DNA from: Polymorphospora lycopeni
GTDB taxonomy: Bacteria > Actinomycetota > Actinomycetes > Mycobacteriales > Micromonosporaceae
Direction: 5' to 3'
DNA: 64,000 nt
Assembly (NCBI RefSeq): GCF_042237075.1
Contig: NZ_JBCGDC010000008.1
Location: forward strand, 45,665-109,664
A program made the position numbers and the translations under genes. The notes beneath the pieces are model-generated. The model was not told where the DNA came from, made no database searches, and saw only the letters and a list, made by a program, of their open reading frames with translations. Numbering within the stretch: the first letter of the stretch is position 1; every line of letters starts with the position of its first letter. Shown here in pieces: positions 1-8,815 of the stretch.

Positions 1-46
1 ACCGTCCCCATCGCCATCAACAACCAGTGGCTCCGCACCTTAGGGT

Positions 47-190
47 TCATCCCAGCTGGTTGTTCTTGCCGAGTCGGCGGTAGCGCAGTAGGGCGCAGCC
101 GAGGTCGGCGAAGGCCTGGAAGTGGTCGGCTTTGCGTTCGTAGCGGCGTACGAGTCGGCGGTTGTTCTGTAGCCAGGCCAGGCAGGCCAC
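47..190 (-). pseudogene. IS5-type transposase, C-terminal remnant
   Basis: The minus strand encodes the last 47 residues of a DDE transposase of the IS5 type. It shows the family tail ACLAWLQNNRRLVRRYERKA followed by a DHFQAFADLG segment and a TGA stop at 49-47. The rest of the gene is missing: immediately upstream the frame runs into a palindromic repeat (195-255) and the transposase match ends. No terminal inverted repeat or target duplication is visible. This is a dead fragment of an insertion sequence. The family is assigned from memory of the C-terminal motif. Confidence 0.6.
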
Positions 191-194
191 CCAA

Positions 195-255
195 GTTGAT
201 CTGGGCGCCAGCCACCTGACCGGCGACGGATAAGGTGGCTGGCGCCCAGATCAAC
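195..255. repeat. Interspersed palindromic repeat, copy 1
   Basis: Two perfectly complementary 23-nt arms (195-217 and 233-255) flank a 15-nt loop. The outer end reads GTTGATCTGGGC, as in the copy at 18229-18289. The inner part of the arm differs from that copy but still pairs perfectly, so the changes are compensated. It abuts the truncated transposase at 47-190. It may be a REP/MITE-like element or a mobile terminator. Confidence 0.75.
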
Positions 256-329
256 AACGGAACGACGCGGCAGACCCACCTTGACCCTTGGTCGACGACC
301 CGGCCGCAGGATCACAGGGCCGGAAGGTA

Positions 330-390
330 GTTGATCTGAGCAGCAGGGACCCTATCCGCGCGGGATAAGGTCCCTCCCGCCCAGATCGAC
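330..390. repeat. Interspersed palindromic repeat, copy 2 (degenerate)
   Basis: This has the same length and layout as the other two copies. The left arm starts GTTGATCTGAGC and the right arm ends GCCCAGATCGAC, with an inner AAGGTCCCTCCCG block shared with the copy at 18229-18289. A few mismatches break the stem, so this copy looks decayed. The bases between the two left-hand copies (256-329) hold nothing recognisable. Confidence 0.65.
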
Positions 391-545
391 GGATGCAGGC
401 CCCCGTGTGGACGACCGGATCCACGAATACGAGCTGACGAGCGAAGGGCCGGTCCTCGTCGGCAAGGCAGGGCACCATGGGCACGCCTGGCGCGCGGCGG
501 CCGGCGAGGACGCCGATCCCCGGGGCAGCAGCTACCCGGAGGAAA

Positions 546-659
546 CACCGACTCAAACGCCACCGCGACGTCGCCACCCGCTATGAACAGCTTGCCGTCC
601 GCTTCCAAGCCGTCCTGACCATCACCATTCTTACCCGAATGGCTCTGGCCGGCTCATGA
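546..659 (+). pseudogene. Second transposase C-terminal remnant
   Basis: The last 37 codons before the TGA at 657-659 read HRLKRHRDVATRYEQLAVRF followed by a hydrophobic tail. This is the usual end of IS5-family transposases (RxKxxRxxATRYxKxAxxY pattern). Nothing upstream in this frame resembles the catalytic core, and the 391-545 stretch shows no other gene. It is a fragment in the opposite orientation to the one at 47-190, so at least two insertion events decayed here. Exact family membership is uncertain. Confidence 0.5.
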
Positions 660-667
660 AACACGCC

Positions 668-1600
668 TCAGCCGCCGAGCGCGGCCACGCTCACGATCCC
701 GAAGATGGCGGCGAAGCCGGCCGTGGCGGTGACGGTGAAGACGGCCACCGGCCGATGGGCGAGCCACCCGGTAGAGCCGTCCGCGCGACGCCACCGGCGC
801 GGCAGCGGCAGCGGCGGTGACCCGGGCAGCCGGTCCGCCACCGCCACCGTCACCAGCCAGGTGGCGCCGAGCACCCAGCCGGCGACGACGTCGCTCGGGT
901 AGTGCACGCCGAGATAGACCCGGGACACACCGATGGCCACCGCCAGAATGCCGGCCGCGACCCAGGCCGTGGCCCGGACGGTGCGGCTGCCCGTCGCCAT
1001 CGAGATCAACCAGGCCACCGTGGCCAGGATGACCAGGGCGCTGGCCGAGTGGCCGGACGGAAACGAGAAGCCGCTCTCGACCACCGCCCGGTGCAGCGGG
1101 TCGGGACGGTCCCGGGCGATCAGCAGCTTGCTCCCCGCGACGAGTAGCGCACTGCCGCCACCGGACACCGCGGCCAGCACGAACGGGCGCCACGACCGCA
1201 GCCGGACCGCCACCGCGACCGCGACCCCGGCGAGCAGGAGGGTGAGCAGCGCCTTGCCGCCGATGTCGGTGACCGCCACGACCACGGCACTGCTCCAGCC
1301 CGTACGGCGCTGCGCTACCCACTCCACGACCGGCCGGTCGAAGGCCGTGAAGTCGTCCTCGTCCACGACCGCGTCGAGGATCTCCACGAAGACGGAGACC
1401 AGCGCGAGCGCCAGGACCGCGCCGGCGACGAGGACGAACGGACCCGGCGGTACGCGGTCCCGGGCCCACGCCGGGACGTGCCGCGCGAGTTCCATCCCCC
1501 GCAGCCGCCGCGCGGTCGGTCGGGCGGCCACCACCGCCGCGAACGCGACGGCCACCGCGGCCAGTGCCAGGCCCACACTGGCCACTGTGGTCACACTCAT
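668..1600 (-). CDS. PAP2-family membrane phosphatase
   Basis: The product is a 310-aa integral membrane phosphatase of the PAP2 superfamily, which dephosphorylates lipid phosphates such as phosphatidate or undecaprenyl pyrophosphate on the outer membrane face. All three signature motifs are visible: K158 with RDRP (163-166), PSGHS (181-185) and SRVYLGVHYPSD (226-237) with the catalytic His. There are about six membrane segments, including one at the N-terminus. The ATG at 1600 is preceded by an AAGGGG ribosome site. It is monocistronic and ends next to the transposase remnant. The fold and activity are secure, but the substrate cannot be told. Confidence 0.9.
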   Translation of the reverse strand: MSVTTVASVGLALAAVAVAFAAVVAARPTARRLRGMELARHVPAWARDRVPPGPFVLVAGAVLALALVSVFVEILDAVVDEDDFTAFDRPVVEWVAQRRTGWSSAVVVAVTDIGGKALLTLLLAGVAVAVAVRLRSWRPFVLAAVSGGGSALLVAGSKLLIARDRPDPLHRAVVESGFSFPSGHSASALVILATVAWLISMATGSRTVRATAWVAAGILAVAIGVSRVYLGVHYPSDVVAGWVLGATWLVTVAVADRLPGSPPLPLPRRWRRADGSTGWLAHRPVAVFTVTATAGFAAIFGIVSVAALGG

Positions 1601-1752
1601 CGCCCACCCCTTGCCAGGCCGGGTGGACCGAGGGGTCGCACCATCGACACACGACGCACGTTATCCCGGTCGTCGGCCGTTGTCGGCGCCCGTTAACCCT
1701 CCTTTAGCGTCGCCCGGCGCTGGCCTTAACCGACCGCCCGGCGTCGTCAAGC

Positions 1753-1784
1753 GGGAGTACACCGTCAAGGGGGAGTACACCGTC
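1753..1784. repeat. 14-bp direct repeat upstream of the ASCH-like gene
   Basis: The sequence GGGAGTACACCGTC occurs twice, at 1753-1766 and 1771-1784, with an 18-bp period. It lies in the 266-bp divergent intergenic region between the PAP2 gene and the ASCH-like gene. It could be a regulator site for either gene or a simple duplication. Confidence 0.4.
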
Positions 1785-1866
1785 CCGGGCCGTACGGCGT
1801 CCCGGCTCGCCGCTCGGCAGACAGAATCAGGGGCATGGGACAACCCCGACAGGGAGGGTGCCGCAC

Positions 1867-2448
1867 ATGCTGTTCCGTAGCGAGATCCTCGACGGCATCC
1901 GGCGAGGCACCGTCTCGCTGGTGTTCCGCCGCTGGAGCCGGCCCCGGGTCCGGGCGGGCAGCCGGTTGCGGACCGCGATCGGGCTGGTGGAGATCCACTC
2001 GATCGGTCCGGTCGACGAGCGGGAGGTGTCCGACGCCGAAGCGAGGCGGGCCGGCTACCGGTCCGCCGAGGCGTTGCGCGCTGATCTGCCGGGAAGCGGC
2101 GACCTGCGGCTGTTCCGGATCGGAGTCGGCTACGCCGGCCCGGATCCGCGTGAGGCGTTGCGCGAACAGGATCGGCTCGGCGCGCCGGAGTTGGCCGCGC
2201 TCACCGAACGGCTGGCCCGGTTCGACCGGGCCGGGGCGCGCGGCGCGTGGACCGCGACGGTGCTGCGGATCATCGCGGAGCATCCGGCCCGGCGGGCCGC
2301 CGAGCTGGCCGAACTGGCCGGCTATCCGGCCACCGAGGTCTTCAAGCGCGACGTCCGCAAGCTGAAGGAGTTCGGCCTGACCGAGAGCCTCGAGACCGGC
2401 TACCGGCTCTCGCCGCGTGGCCGCGCGGTTGTCGACCGGCTCGACTGA
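1867..2448 (+). CDS. ASCH/PUA-like domain protein with winged-helix tail
   Basis: This is a 193-aa protein. The N-terminal half (LFRSEILDGIRRGTVSLVFR, then G-x-RLRTAIGLVEIHSIGPV) has the pattern of the ASCH domain, a PUA-like beta fold associated with RNA binding or translation-linked functions. The C-terminal third (TATVLRIIAEHPARRAAELA to the end) reads as a winged helix. I chose the ATG at 1867 because GGGAGG (1852-1857) lies 9 nt upstream; the GTG at 1858 would sit directly on that site. It stands alone between PAP2 and the MFS gene. The ASCH call is from pattern, and the biological role is unknown. Confidence 0.6.
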   Translation: MLFRSEILDGIRRGTVSLVFRRWSRPRVRAGSRLRTAIGLVEIHSIGPVDEREVSDAEARRAGYRSAEALRADLPGSGDLRLFRIGVGYAGPDPREALREQDRLGAPELAALTERLARFDRAGARGAWTATVLRIIAEHPARRAAELAELAGYPATEVFKRDVRKLKEFGLTESLETGYRLSPRGRAVVDRLD

Positions 2449-2483
2449 GCGTCAGCCGTCGTCGGGGTCGGGGGGCCGGCCGG

Positions 2484-3776
2484 CTACCCCGCAGGTTGCG
2501 GTGTGGGCTTCTCCCGGTCGGCGGGCTGTGATTCCGGCTCGGTGACCGGCAGTTCACGTATGGCCCGTAGCGGGGAGAGCAGCGTCGGCAGGAAGGCCGC
2601 CGTCATCCCGACGGCACCGATCCACAGCACCGCCTGCGCGCCGAGGAGGGTGCCGAGGGCGCCACCGAGCAGACCGGCCAGCGGCATGCTGCCCCACATG
2701 ACGAAGCGGAAGGTCGCGTTCATCCGGCCGAGCAGCCGGTCGGGGGTGACGGACTGCTGCAGGCCGGCCTGGGCGACGAGACGGATCACGCCGCCGGTCG
2801 ACAGCAGCATCAGGCCGAGCACCGCCAGGTAGAGCCGCCAGCCCGGTTCGGCCAGTGGCATCAGGGCGGCCGGTGGGGCCGTACACAGTGGGGCCAGCCA
2901 GATGACCGGGCCGGACCCGATCCGGGTGACCACCCGACGGGCGACCAGGGCGCCGGTCAGGCCGCCGCACGCCATCGTCGACAGGACCAGTCCGATGCCG
3001 AAGGACCCGAGACCAACCTCCCGGGACAGGAAGACCAGCAGCATGGTCTGGTAAGTGACCAGGAAGAGGCTGAACATCCCGTCCGCCACGACGACCGGCC
3101 GCAGCAGCGGGTGGCCGAGCACGAACGACAGGCCCTCCCTGACCTCGCGCAGCAGGTGCCTCGACGGGTCGGCCCGGCGTCGGGTCTCGCGCTTGCGGAT
3201 CCGGGCGACCAGCAGTCCCGAGAACGCCATCCCCACGGAACTCGCCAGCAGGGTCAACGGCGCGCCGAGCCAGGCCACGAGCGGACCGGCCAGTCCCGGC
3301 CCGCTGATGCTGACCGCCGAACGGACCGACGCGAGTTTGGAGTTGGCCTCCACGAGATTGTCCCGGCCGACCAGGAACGGCAGGTAGCTGACGTACGCGA
3401 CGTCGAAGAACACCGTGAACAGGCCGTGTGCCAGGGCGACCGCGTACAGCAGCCAGACGGTCAGGGCGTCGGCCCACCAGAGCACCGGAATCAGCGACAG
3501 CAGGACGGCGCGCGCCAGATCTGTGTTGATCATTACGGAGCGCTTCCGCCACCGGTCGACCCAGGCGCCGGCGGGCAGGCCGGCGAGCAGCGAACCGGCC
3601 GTGGTCATGGCGGTCAGTACGCCGACCTCGAACTCGCTCACGTCGAGCGAGACGATGGCGATCAGTGGCAGGGCGAGGAAGACGAACCGGTCGCCGAGTT
3701 GGCCGGTCGCGGTCGCGGCGAACAGGTGACGGAAGTCGGGGTCGCGCAGCAGTCCCGGGCGTGACGGTGGCGGCAC
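2484..3776 (-). CDS. MFS transporter (enterobactin-exporter-like group)
   Basis: This 430-aa, 12-segment major facilitator protein has the MFS motif A region (AGAWVDRWRKRSVM) after the second helix and a basic cytoplasmic loop in the middle (RIRKRETRRRADPSRH). The layout resembles the MFS_3/EntS-like group of drug or siderophore exporters. GTG at 3776 follows AGGAG at good distance. It is divergent from the membrane protein at 3917, sharing a 140-bp promoter region. The substrate is not predictable. No siderophore genes are visible nearby. Confidence 0.8.
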   Translation of the reverse strand: MPPPSRPGLLRDPDFRHLFAATATGQLGDRFVFLALPLIAIVSLDVSEFEVGVLTAMTTAGSLLAGLPAGAWVDRWRKRSVMINTDLARAVLLSLIPVLWWADALTVWLLYAVALAHGLFTVFFDVAYVSYLPFLVGRDNLVEANSKLASVRSAVSISGPGLAGPLVAWLGAPLTLLASSVGMAFSGLLVARIRKRETRRRADPSRHLLREVREGLSFVLGHPLLRPVVVADGMFSLFLVTYQTMLLVFLSREVGLGSFGIGLVLSTMACGGLTGALVARRVVTRIGSGPVIWLAPLCTAPPAALMPLAEPGWRLYLAVLGLMLLSTGGVIRLVAQAGLQQSVTPDRLLGRMNATFRFVMWGSMPLAGLLGGALGTLLGAQAVLWIGAVGMTAAFLPTLLSPLRAIRELPVTEPESQPADREKPTPQPAG

Positions 3777-3916
3777 ACGGTCTCCTGCCTATGGCGTCGG
3801 TCGAACTCTTCCGTCGGGAGCACCACGCAGACTGCCAGAGGGACCGGCGGTCGTCGACCCCGCCGGATGCGGTCCGGTGTTGCGCACCTCTGGCTAGGTA
3901 GGTTAGCTTTTAGGCT

Positions 3917-4585
3917 ATGGAGCCTAGCCGAACCGCTCGCCCCCTGGTGACCGCGTCCCGCGTCCGTCTCGGTGCCCTCGCGTTCGTCGCCGCCGGGGTG
4001 CTGTTCGTCCTGTATCCGGCCACCCGGCCCTGGGACGACGAGTCCACGGCCGCCGGCGCGACCGCGGCGCTGGGCTCCACCGCCTGGGTCTTCTCCCACC
4101 TGTTCGCGATGGTCGGCTTCGTCCTGGTGCCGATCGGCCTGCTCGCGCTGTACGGCGTGGTCGCCCGTACCCGGGCCGAGGCGCCGGCTCTCGCGGCGGT
4201 CGTCATCGGCTGGGTCGGTGCCGGCCTGACCCTGCCGTACTACGGCGCCGAGGACTTCGGGCTGCACGCCGTCGGGCGCGCGACCGCCGACGGGCAGCCC
4301 GTCGACGTGCTCGCCCTGGCCGAGGCGGTGCGGTTCGGGCCGGTGGCGGTGACGACGTTCGGGATCGGCCTGGTCGCGCTGGGCTTCGCGGCGGTGCTCG
4401 CGGCGGTGGCGATCTGGCGGTCCGGCCTTGTTCCGCGGTCGAGCGGCCTTCTGTTCGCCGCCGGGTTCGTGCTGTTCCTGCCGCAGTTCTTCACCGCGCC
4501 GGCCGTCCGGATCGGGCACGGAGTGCTGCTCGGCGTCGGCTGTCTCTGGATCGCCCGAGGGCTGTGGCGGGCGGCCGGCCGCTGA
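3917..4585 (+). CDS. Polytopic membrane protein, unknown function
   Basis: This is a 222-aa protein with about six hydrophobic segments: residues 18-36, 55-80, 88-105, 130-155, 160-180 and 190-215. It has no recognisable catalytic motif and reads like the small DUF-type integral membrane proteins common in actinomycetes. The start ATG lies just after TAGGTTAGCTTTTAGGCTATGG, so translation may be leaderless; no ribosome site is seen. It is divergent from the MFS gene. Confidence 0.7.
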   Translation: MEPSRTARPLVTASRVRLGALAFVAAGVLFVLYPATRPWDDESTAAGATAALGSTAWVFSHLFAMVGFVLVPIGLLALYGVVARTRAEAPALAAVVIGWVGAGLTLPYYGAEDFGLHAVGRATADGQPVDVLALAEAVRFGPVAVTTFGIGLVALGFAAVLAAVAIWRSGLVPRSSGLLFAAGFVLFLPQFFTAPAVRIGHGVLLGVGCLWIARGLWRAAGR

Positions 4586-4764
4586 CGGTCGGTTCGTTCC
4601 CGGCGGCCGCGGCGCGCCGGTCGGCCAGACCACGACCCTCCGATCAGGACGGTCCGCGGCGGCGGGGGTGACAGTCACCCTCGCCGCCGCGTCGACGTGT
4701 CCCGCGACCACGACACCGCGGTCGGCGACGGGTGGCGGTGCCCCGTCGCCGGGCGGCACCCCAC

Positions 4765-4825
4765 GGTGACTGTCCGGGCGGTGACTGTCGGGGCGGTGAC
4801 TGTCCGGGGTGGTGACTGTCCGAAC
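4765..4825. repeat. Four tandem 15/16-bp repeats
   Basis: The unit GGTGACTGTCCGGGC is repeated four times head to tail (4765-4779, 4780-4794, 4795-4810, 4811-4825) with one to three changes per copy. It lies in the gene-free stretch 4586-5162, which is otherwise featureless until the dyads at 5044-5098. A minisatellite or a multi-site regulator array are both possible. Confidence 0.65.
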
Positions 4826-5043
4826 CCGCCACCCGGACGCCGTGGGAGTGCCGGCGGCCCGGCGGCCGACTTCGGCCGGATGACCGGTGGCAAACCGCGG
4901 CATATGCGCAATTATGGCGGCACGCGTCCCGCCGGACACGGCATCTGACCTGCGGCGGAAGCCGAATCGGCCTGACCGTCGAGGGTCCGGCGGCGGTGCC
5001 GTACGCCCGGGAATCGGCGATCAACAAGCCCGAAGCCTAATAC

Positions 5044-5098
5044 GACGAAATTCGTCATTTCAAAGTGGTCAACTAACGATATCCCCGAGTCTATAGAC
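5044..5098 (+). promoter_or_regulatory. Two dyads upstream of the dipeptidase/ABC locus
   Basis: Within the relatively AT-rich leader of the locus there are two short palindromes. One is GACGAA-A-TTCGTC (5044-5056) and the other is the perfect GTCTATAGAC (5089-5098), 65 bp before the TTG start. The second resembles GntR-family half sites, but no GntR gene is in the window. Operator function is an inference from position. Confidence 0.35.
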
Positions 5099-5162
5099 AA
5101 GATCTGGCGTGTCCTCGTAGAGTCGCGGCCATCTCCCGAGCGCACACAACTTGGAGTCGACG

Positions 5163-6239
5163 TTGAACACTGAGCGCGCCGTCCTCGCGCCCGACGAGCT
5201 GCATACCGCCGCCACCGTGGTCGACGGGAGCACCGTCATCGAACTCAGCGACGAGCATCTCGAGCGGATCCGCCGCGGCGGTGTCACCGCCGTCAACCAC
5301 ACGGTGACCCGGCCGTACGCCGACACGGTCACCGCCCTGCGCGAGATCAACAGCTGCCGTCGCTGGCTCGACGAACACTCCGACGCCGCCCTGCTGGCGC
5401 TGACCGTCGACGACATCCACCGGGCCAAGGCCGAAGGACGGGAAGCGGTCATCCTCGGCCCGCAGGACACCGAGATGATCGGCGTCGACCTGGACCTGCT
5501 CGGCACCTTCTACGACCTGGGCGTACGCATCCTGCAACTGACCTACCAGCGGCAGAACCTGCTCGGCGCCGGGTGCGGCGAGGCCACCGACTCCGGCCTG
5601 ACGATCCAGGGCCGCGCCTTCGTCCGGGCGATGAACGAACTCGGCATCCTGGTCGACGTCTCACACTGCGGCCAGCGCACCGGCCTCGACGCGATGGACG
5701 CCTCCGACCGTCCGGTCGTCGTCACCCACTCGTTCTGCGACGGACTGTCGCCGCACATCCGGGCCAAGAACGACGCGTTCCTGCGCCGGCTCGCCGAACA
5801 GCGCGGCGTCATCGGAATCACCACCCTGTCGGGCTTCCTCTACTACCCCGAGGAGCCACGGCGGCGTCCGGACCTCGCCCGCTTCGTCGAGCACGTGGCC
5901 CGCGTCGTCGAGGTGGCCGGCGTCGACCACGTCGCCATCGCGACCGACTACGACGAGACGCTCACCGAAGCCATGCGGGAGGAGCAGATCGTCGAACACC
6001 GGACCCTGCTCGGTGACTGGGCCTGGAGCGAGCGTCGGGCGGTGGGGATGGACGACGCCTCGCAGTTCCCGAACCTCACCACGGCACTCCTCGACGGCGG
6101 GTTCGCACCCGACGAAGTCACCAGGATCCTCGGCGGCAACTGGCTGCGGGTCTTCGGTGAGACCTGGCGGACCGCCACCACCACGCTGCAATCTCCACCC
6201 GAGCAAGGAGAAAGGCATGAGAGTTCGAACCCTACATAA
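5163..6239 (+). CDS. Membrane-dipeptidase (M19) family protein, non-canonical metal site
   Basis: This 358-aa TIM-barrel amidohydrolase belongs to the renal dipeptidase (M19) family, whose members cleave dipeptides, often with a D-residue at the C-terminal side. It shows the family hallmarks LQLTYQRQN, VDVSHCG (His168), VVTHSF (His189) and ATDYD. The usual N-terminal zinc motif HxD is replaced by DGS (21-23), as in a divergent M19 subgroup, so activity may differ. The TTG at 5163 was chosen because GGAG lies six bases upstream; the TTG at 5151 has no site. It overlaps the binding-protein gene by 23 nt, suggesting the imported ligand is its substrate. Confidence 0.8.
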   Translation: MNTERAVLAPDELHTAATVVDGSTVIELSDEHLERIRRGGVTAVNHTVTRPYADTVTALREINSCRRWLDEHSDAALLALTVDDIHRAKAEGREAVILGPQDTEMIGVDLDLLGTFYDLGVRILQLTYQRQNLLGAGCGEATDSGLTIQGRAFVRAMNELGILVDVSHCGQRTGLDAMDASDRPVVVTHSFCDGLSPHIRAKNDAFLRRLAEQRGVIGITTLSGFLYYPEEPRRRPDLARFVEHVARVVEVAGVDHVAIATDYDETLTEAMREEQIVEHRTLLGDWAWSERRAVGMDDASQFPNLTTALLDGGFAPDEVTRILGGNWLRVFGETWRTATTTLQSPPEQGERHESSNPT

Positions 6240-7830
6240 GGTCCTCGCGGCCGGGGTCGCCGTGGCGGTGCTGGCCGGCTGTTCCGGCGGCGGCGCACCG
6301 CCGTCGACCGACAACGGCGGCACGACCAACGACGGGCTGAGCACCAACGTCCGCCTCGAGGACGAGAATCCGCCGGCCGGGCAGCCCAAGTCCGGTGGCC
6401 GGCTGAACATCATGATCCGGCTCGACGCCACCGAACTCGACCCGCACCGCATGTCGGAGACTTCCGCGTTCGTCATCAACGAACAGATCTACGAGTCGCT
6501 GGTCCAGTCGTACCGGGGCGAGATCAAGCCGGCGATCGCCGAATCGTGGGAGCAGAGCCCCGACGGCCTGACCCTGACGTTCAAGCTGCGGGACAACGCC
6601 TTCTTCCACAGCGGCCGCAAAGTCACCGCCGAAGACGTCAAGTATTCGATCGAGCGCATCAAGGACCCGGCGACCCGGGCCCCGCGGGCCCGCAGCTACG
6701 AGTCGATCACGTCGGTGGCGACCCCGGACGAGCACACCGCCGTGTTCACCCTGTCCAGCCCCAACGCCGCCATCCTCACCCTGCTGTCCACCGCCGCCTC
6801 CTCCATCGTCGACCGCACCGTCGTCGAGTCGGCCGGCCTCAACGGCAGCGTCGACGGCGGCAGCGGCCCGTTCAAGATGGCGGCCCGGGTCACCGGCCAG
6901 GCCATCAAGCTCGACAAGCACGACAGGTACTGGGAGCCCGGCGTTCCCTACCTCGACGGCCTCGACTTCACCTTCAACCCCGACGACAACGCGCGCGCCG
7001 CGGCCATCCGCAGCGGCACCGTCGACTTCCTGTGGCGGCCGGCCCCCGAGTTCATCGACGCGCTCAAGGCCGACGAGGCGCTGAAGTGGTACGGCGGCTC
7101 CGGCTCGCTGTCGCTGCACCTGCGGCTCAACACCTCCAAGGCGCCGTACGACAACGTCAAGGTCCGGCAGGCGATCTTCCTCGCCCTCGACCGGCAGGAG
7201 ATCCTCAACGTCGCCAACTCCGGCTACGGCACCGCCCTCAACGCCGGCTACCTGCCGCCGGACCGGTTCGGCGCGCTGACCCAGCCCGTCTACGGCACGG
7301 CCGACATCGAGAAGGCGAAGGCGTTGCTGGCCGAGGCCGGCCACCCCGACGGCTTCGAGGCGACCCTCATGGTCATCGCGACGTCGGCGTTCCAGGTGCG
7401 GTCGGCCGAGGTGGAGCAGCAGCAGCTCGCCAAGATCGGTATCAAGGTCACCATCGAGTCGGTCGAGGCGAGCATCGCCGACACCAAGACCAAGTCCGGC
7501 GAGTTCGACATGTACCAGTCCGGCTTCGGGCTGACGTACGACCCCGACGAGCGGTTCAGCGCCAGCTTCCTCAAGGGCGGCGGCCTGAACTACGGCAACT
7601 GGCACGACGCCGAGTACGAGGCGCTGGTCGTGCAGGCCCGCTCGGAACTGGACCGTGAGAAGCGGGCCGCGCTCTACCAGCAGGCCGAGACGATCCTGGC
7701 CGACCGTGGCCCGGTGGCGATGACGTTCCTCAACGCGGACTTCGACGTGGTGAAGAAGGACGTCCAGGGCTACAAGGGCGACCCGACCCCGACGTACCGC
7801 TTCTACCGCCACCTCTGGCTCGACCGCTGA
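6217..7830 (+). CDS. ABC transporter substrate-binding lipoprotein, peptide family
   Basis: This 537-aa extracytoplasmic binding protein belongs to the SBP_bac_5 (DppA/OppA) family, which captures peptides or similar ligands for an ABC importer. The lipoprotein signal ends in the lipobox LAGC with Cys22 as the lipid anchor. Family motifs include the EQIYESLV region, SPDGLTLTFKLRDN and the KVRQAIFLALDR helix. ATG 6217 has AAGGAG six bases upstream and lies inside the end of the dipeptidase gene, so the two are translationally coupled. The matching permeases and ATPases lie at 12.3-16.9 kb, on both sides of the Lrp gene. Confidence 0.9.
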   Translation: MRVRTLHKVLAAGVAVAVLAGCSGGGAPPSTDNGGTTNDGLSTNVRLEDENPPAGQPKSGGRLNIMIRLDATELDPHRMSETSAFVINEQIYESLVQSYRGEIKPAIAESWEQSPDGLTLTFKLRDNAFFHSGRKVTAEDVKYSIERIKDPATRAPRARSYESITSVATPDEHTAVFTLSSPNAAILTLLSTAASSIVDRTVVESAGLNGSVDGGSGPFKMAARVTGQAIKLDKHDRYWEPGVPYLDGLDFTFNPDDNARAAAIRSGTVDFLWRPAPEFIDALKADEALKWYGGSGSLSLHLRLNTSKAPYDNVKVRQAIFLALDRQEILNVANSGYGTALNAGYLPPDRFGALTQPVYGTADIEKAKALLAEAGHPDGFEATLMVIATSAFQVRSAEVEQQQLAKIGIKVTIESVEASIADTKTKSGEFDMYQSGFGLTYDPDERFSASFLKGGGLNYGNWHDAEYEALVVQARSELDREKRAALYQQAETILADRGPVAMTFLNADFDVVKKDVQGYKGDPTPTYRFYRHLWLDR

Positions 7831-7938
7831 CCGGCCGCCGGGGGTGCCGCACACCCGGCCGGCACCCCCGGCCCCATCCCGTCCCACCGCGTGCCCGGCC
7901 CGTCCGGGGACCGCCACGCCACCACCGAAAGGCAAACC

Positions 7939-8811
7939 ATGGCGTCCGTACCGCTGATCGACCGCTACATCATGGCCGCCCGGCTCAAGGGTTACCTGAA
8001 CAAGCACGCCGACGCCGTCGCACTGCTCACCGAGGCGCTCGAACTCGAACCCGGCAACGTACGACTGCTGCGTTTCCGTGGCCACCGGCGCATCTCGACC
8101 GGTGACTACACCGGCGCCGTCGCCGACCTGACGACGGCCGCCGTGAGGCTGGCCGGTGTCGAGGACGAGTACGAGATGTACCAGCCCGAGGTGGAGAAGG
8201 ACGTGGTCAGCCTCGTCCTGGGCCGGCCGGAGGACGTACGGCCGCAGCACCTCGGCGAGGGGCAGGCGGCGGAGGACCCGGCGGAACTCGGCCGCTACCA
8301 CACCACTCTGCACACCTCGGTCTGGTACCACCTGGGCGTCGCGCAGTACCTGCTCGGTGACTTCGCGGCGTGCCTGCCGTCGTTCCGCGAGGCGGAGCGC
8401 AGCTCGCGGCACCAGGAGGGCACCGTCGCCTCGCAGGACTGGCAGTACATGGCGCTGCGCCGGCTCGGCCGGCCGGCGGAGGCCGAGGAGGTGCTGGACC
8501 GGTTCCGCCGGATCGACCTCGTCGACGAGGACCACTACGTCGGCTACGAGAGCCGGATGCGGCTCTACACCGGCGAACTCACCGCCGACCAACTGTGGCG
8601 GATGGTGGCCGGCGACGACCTGCGCACCGCCACCCAGGGCTACGGCCTGGGCAACTGGTACTACTACCACGGCGACATCGAGAAGGCCCGCGAGACCTTC
8701 GACGCCGTCCTGCGTACGGGCGTCGCGCACGCGTTCGCCTATCTGGCCGTACAGGCCGAATTCTCCCGCAACCCCGATTTCGCCGGCGTGCCGGCGAGCG
8801 TGAAGGAGTGA
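7939..8811 (+). CDS. Tetratricopeptide-repeat protein
   Basis: This is a 290-aa soluble protein made of TPR-like helix pairs, for example HADAVALLTEALELEPGNVR, STGDYTGAVADLTTA, YHLGVAQYLLGDFAACLPSF and GDIEKARETFDAVL. It has no signal peptide or catalytic motif. ATG 7939 follows GAAAGG. It is the third gene of the dipeptidase operon and ends 4 nt before the tautomerase gene. Such TPR proteins accompany catabolic operons as scaffolds, but its specific role is unknown. Confidence 0.75.
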   Translation: MASVPLIDRYIMAARLKGYLNKHADAVALLTEALELEPGNVRLLRFRGHRRISTGDYTGAVADLTTAAVRLAGVEDEYEMYQPEVEKDVVSLVLGRPEDVRPQHLGEGQAAEDPAELGRYHTTLHTSVWYHLGVAQYLLGDFAACLPSFREAERSSRHQEGTVASQDWQYMALRRLGRPAEAEEVLDRFRRIDLVDEDHYVGYESRMRLYTGELTADQLWRMVAGDDLRTATQGYGLGNWYYYHGDIEKARETFDAVLRTGVAHAFAYLAVQAEFSRNPDFAGVPASVKE

Positions 8812-8815
8812 TCCG

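Noticed and set aside
391..545. ATPase-like peptide RIHEYELTSEGPVLVGKAGH in one frame
   Set aside because: Short, without start or motif, and overlapping the transposase remnant region.
3896..3914. IdeR/DtxR iron box before the membrane protein
   Set aside because: Only one half matches the TTAGGTTAG consensus; the other half is not symmetrical.
4765..4825. CRISPR array
   Set aside because: The repeats are contiguous, with no spacers, and there are no cas genes.
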